From Candidatus Hydrogenedentota bacterium (GTDB lineage Bacteria; Hydrogenedentota; Hydrogenedentia; Hydrogenedentales; SLHB01), in NCBI GenBank assembly GCA_022706165.1, contig JAKJDA010000007.1, forward strand, positions 5,540 through 20,820: a stretch of 15,281 nucleotides of DNA, read 5' to 3'. The position numbers and the translations under genes are program-made. Under the pieces are notes generated by a model that made no database searches, was not told the DNA's origin, and saw only the letters and a program-made list of their open reading frames with translations. The number at the start of each line of letters is the position of its first letter. The stretch's first letter is position 1. Shown here in pieces: positions 14,624 through 15,281 of this stretch.

Positions 14624-15280
14624 TTATTCGGCGAAACGGATGCCGTCGAGGTCGGCCATCGTGGGAAATCCGCCGTTGGGCCGGCGCTTGGCCGGGTCAT
14701 ACCACGTTTTCCATTTCGGGTTTTTGTCGCCGTCCTCGCGGGTTTTCAGGTGGGCGGCAAGGATGTCTCTGGCGCGGGCGATGGCGGCCTCGGCGCGCGT
14801 CTTGCCGTCTTGCCGGCCTTCTCGGGCGTTTTCGTTCCACGCGACGAGGGCGTCTTGCAAGGCCAGCCGGAGCGCGACGGTCTGCACAAACAAACGGATT
14901 GGCAACACGACGTGATCGTGGCAAAAACCGGCTTGGTCGTCCGCGACGGCGTCGGCCTGAAGGGCTTTTTCGAGAGCCGATTCAAGCATTGCAAGGCGAT
15001 CGGCGCAGGCGGCCCGGTCTGTGCGCAGGGCGTCCAGCGAATCGAAGACCTTGCGCTCTTTGCAGGCATTGAGATCGCTCATGACGTCGTGGATGAGACT
15101 GACATATCCTTTGCCGTTCGCTTCGTGAAGTTGGTCGAAGGCGGCGACTGCATGGGGCGCGGCTTTCGCGCCGAAGTAGCGCGTCATGAATTCCCGGTGG
15201 AAGGCTTCGCCGTCGAAGCGATCGGGATCGGCGACGGCGCGGCTGTAGGCTTCCAGGTTGAGCAAGAAGTGGCGGAAGGT
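14624..15280 (-). CDS. Unrecognised protein, C-terminal part (N-terminus beyond the window)
   Basis: The frame is open at the right edge, so only the last 218 residues are seen. I do not firmly recognise it. The sequence is soluble-looking and probably mostly helical, with no signal or membrane segment in the visible part. Near its visible start, FHREFMTRYFGAKAAPHAVAAF resembles the helical segment after the barrel in some carbohydrate-active proteins (GH115/GH67 or DUF4838-type). This is a faint impression, not an assignment. It ends with WKTWYDPAKRRPNGGFPTM and a short acidic/hydrophobic tail. Codon composition is like the neighbours, and the continuous frame argues for a real gene. It converges on the U32 gene with only a hairpin between. 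Confidence 0.75.
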   Translation of the reverse strand, partial: TFRHFLLNLEAYSRAVADPDRFDGEAFHREFMTRYFGAKAAPHAVAAFDQLHEANGKGYVSLIHDVMSDLNACKERKVFDSLDALRTDRAACADRLAMLESALEKALQADAVADDQAGFCHDHVVLPIRLFVQTVALRLALQDALVAWNENAREGRQDGKTRAEAAIARARDILAAHLKTREDGDKNPKWKTWYDPAKRRPNGGFPTMADLDGIRFAE

Positions 15281-15281
15281 C

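Overview
The window is about 15.3 kb of G+C-rich, densely coded bacterial chromosome. It looks diderm (O-antigen-ligase-like membrane protein, bactofilin, membrane-anchored M23 peptidase). The gene style, and A+T-richer intergenic repeats built on CACAAAGG and CTCTGCG words, recall PVC/FCB-type lineages such as Planctomycetota or Hydrogenedentota. That placement is an inference only. No tRNA, rRNA, CRISPR array or transposase gene is visible.

Layout. (1) 2-1063 (+): C-terminal part of a polytopic membrane protein of O-antigen ligase/polymerase type. (2) 1130-3413 (+): a sigma70-like promoter followed by zwf and pgl, the first two steps of the oxidative pentose phosphate pathway, coupled by an ATGA overlap. 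zwf carries a one-base frameshift in a GGGG run. (3) 3414-9055 (-): a complete SUF iron-sulfur cluster operon transcribed sufB-sufC-sufD-sufS-sufU. B/C and S/U are coupled by overlapping stop/start codons, but the C-D and D-S junctions are each interrupted by a low-complexity inverted-repeat element sharing one core. pgl and sufU end on adjacent bases. (4) 9056-9604: non-coding stretch with several compact hairpins. (5) 9605-10180 (+): a CxxCxxCC (YkgJ-type) cysteine-rich protein. (6) 10204-10581 (+): an A+T-rich element, a near-consensus promoter and about 270 nt of strongly structured RNA of no family I recognise, ending just before the next gene. (7) 10582-14598 (+): M23 peptidase, bactofilin and a long U32-family protein, with a perfect 24-bp palindrome before the bactofilin gene. 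(8) 14624 to the right edge (-): C-terminal part of an unrecognised protein, separated from the U32 gene by a hairpin.

How it works together. zwf/pgl supply NADPH. The Suf proteins form the SufBCD scaffold with the SufS/SufU sulfur-transfer pair, and may supply clusters to iron-sulfur proteins such as the nearby U32 protein with its four-cysteine motif. The M23 peptidase and bactofilin form a typical cell-shape/peptidoglycan-remodelling pair. The most promising undescribed element is the structured RNA at about 10295-10562. The intra-operon repeat elements in suf come second.
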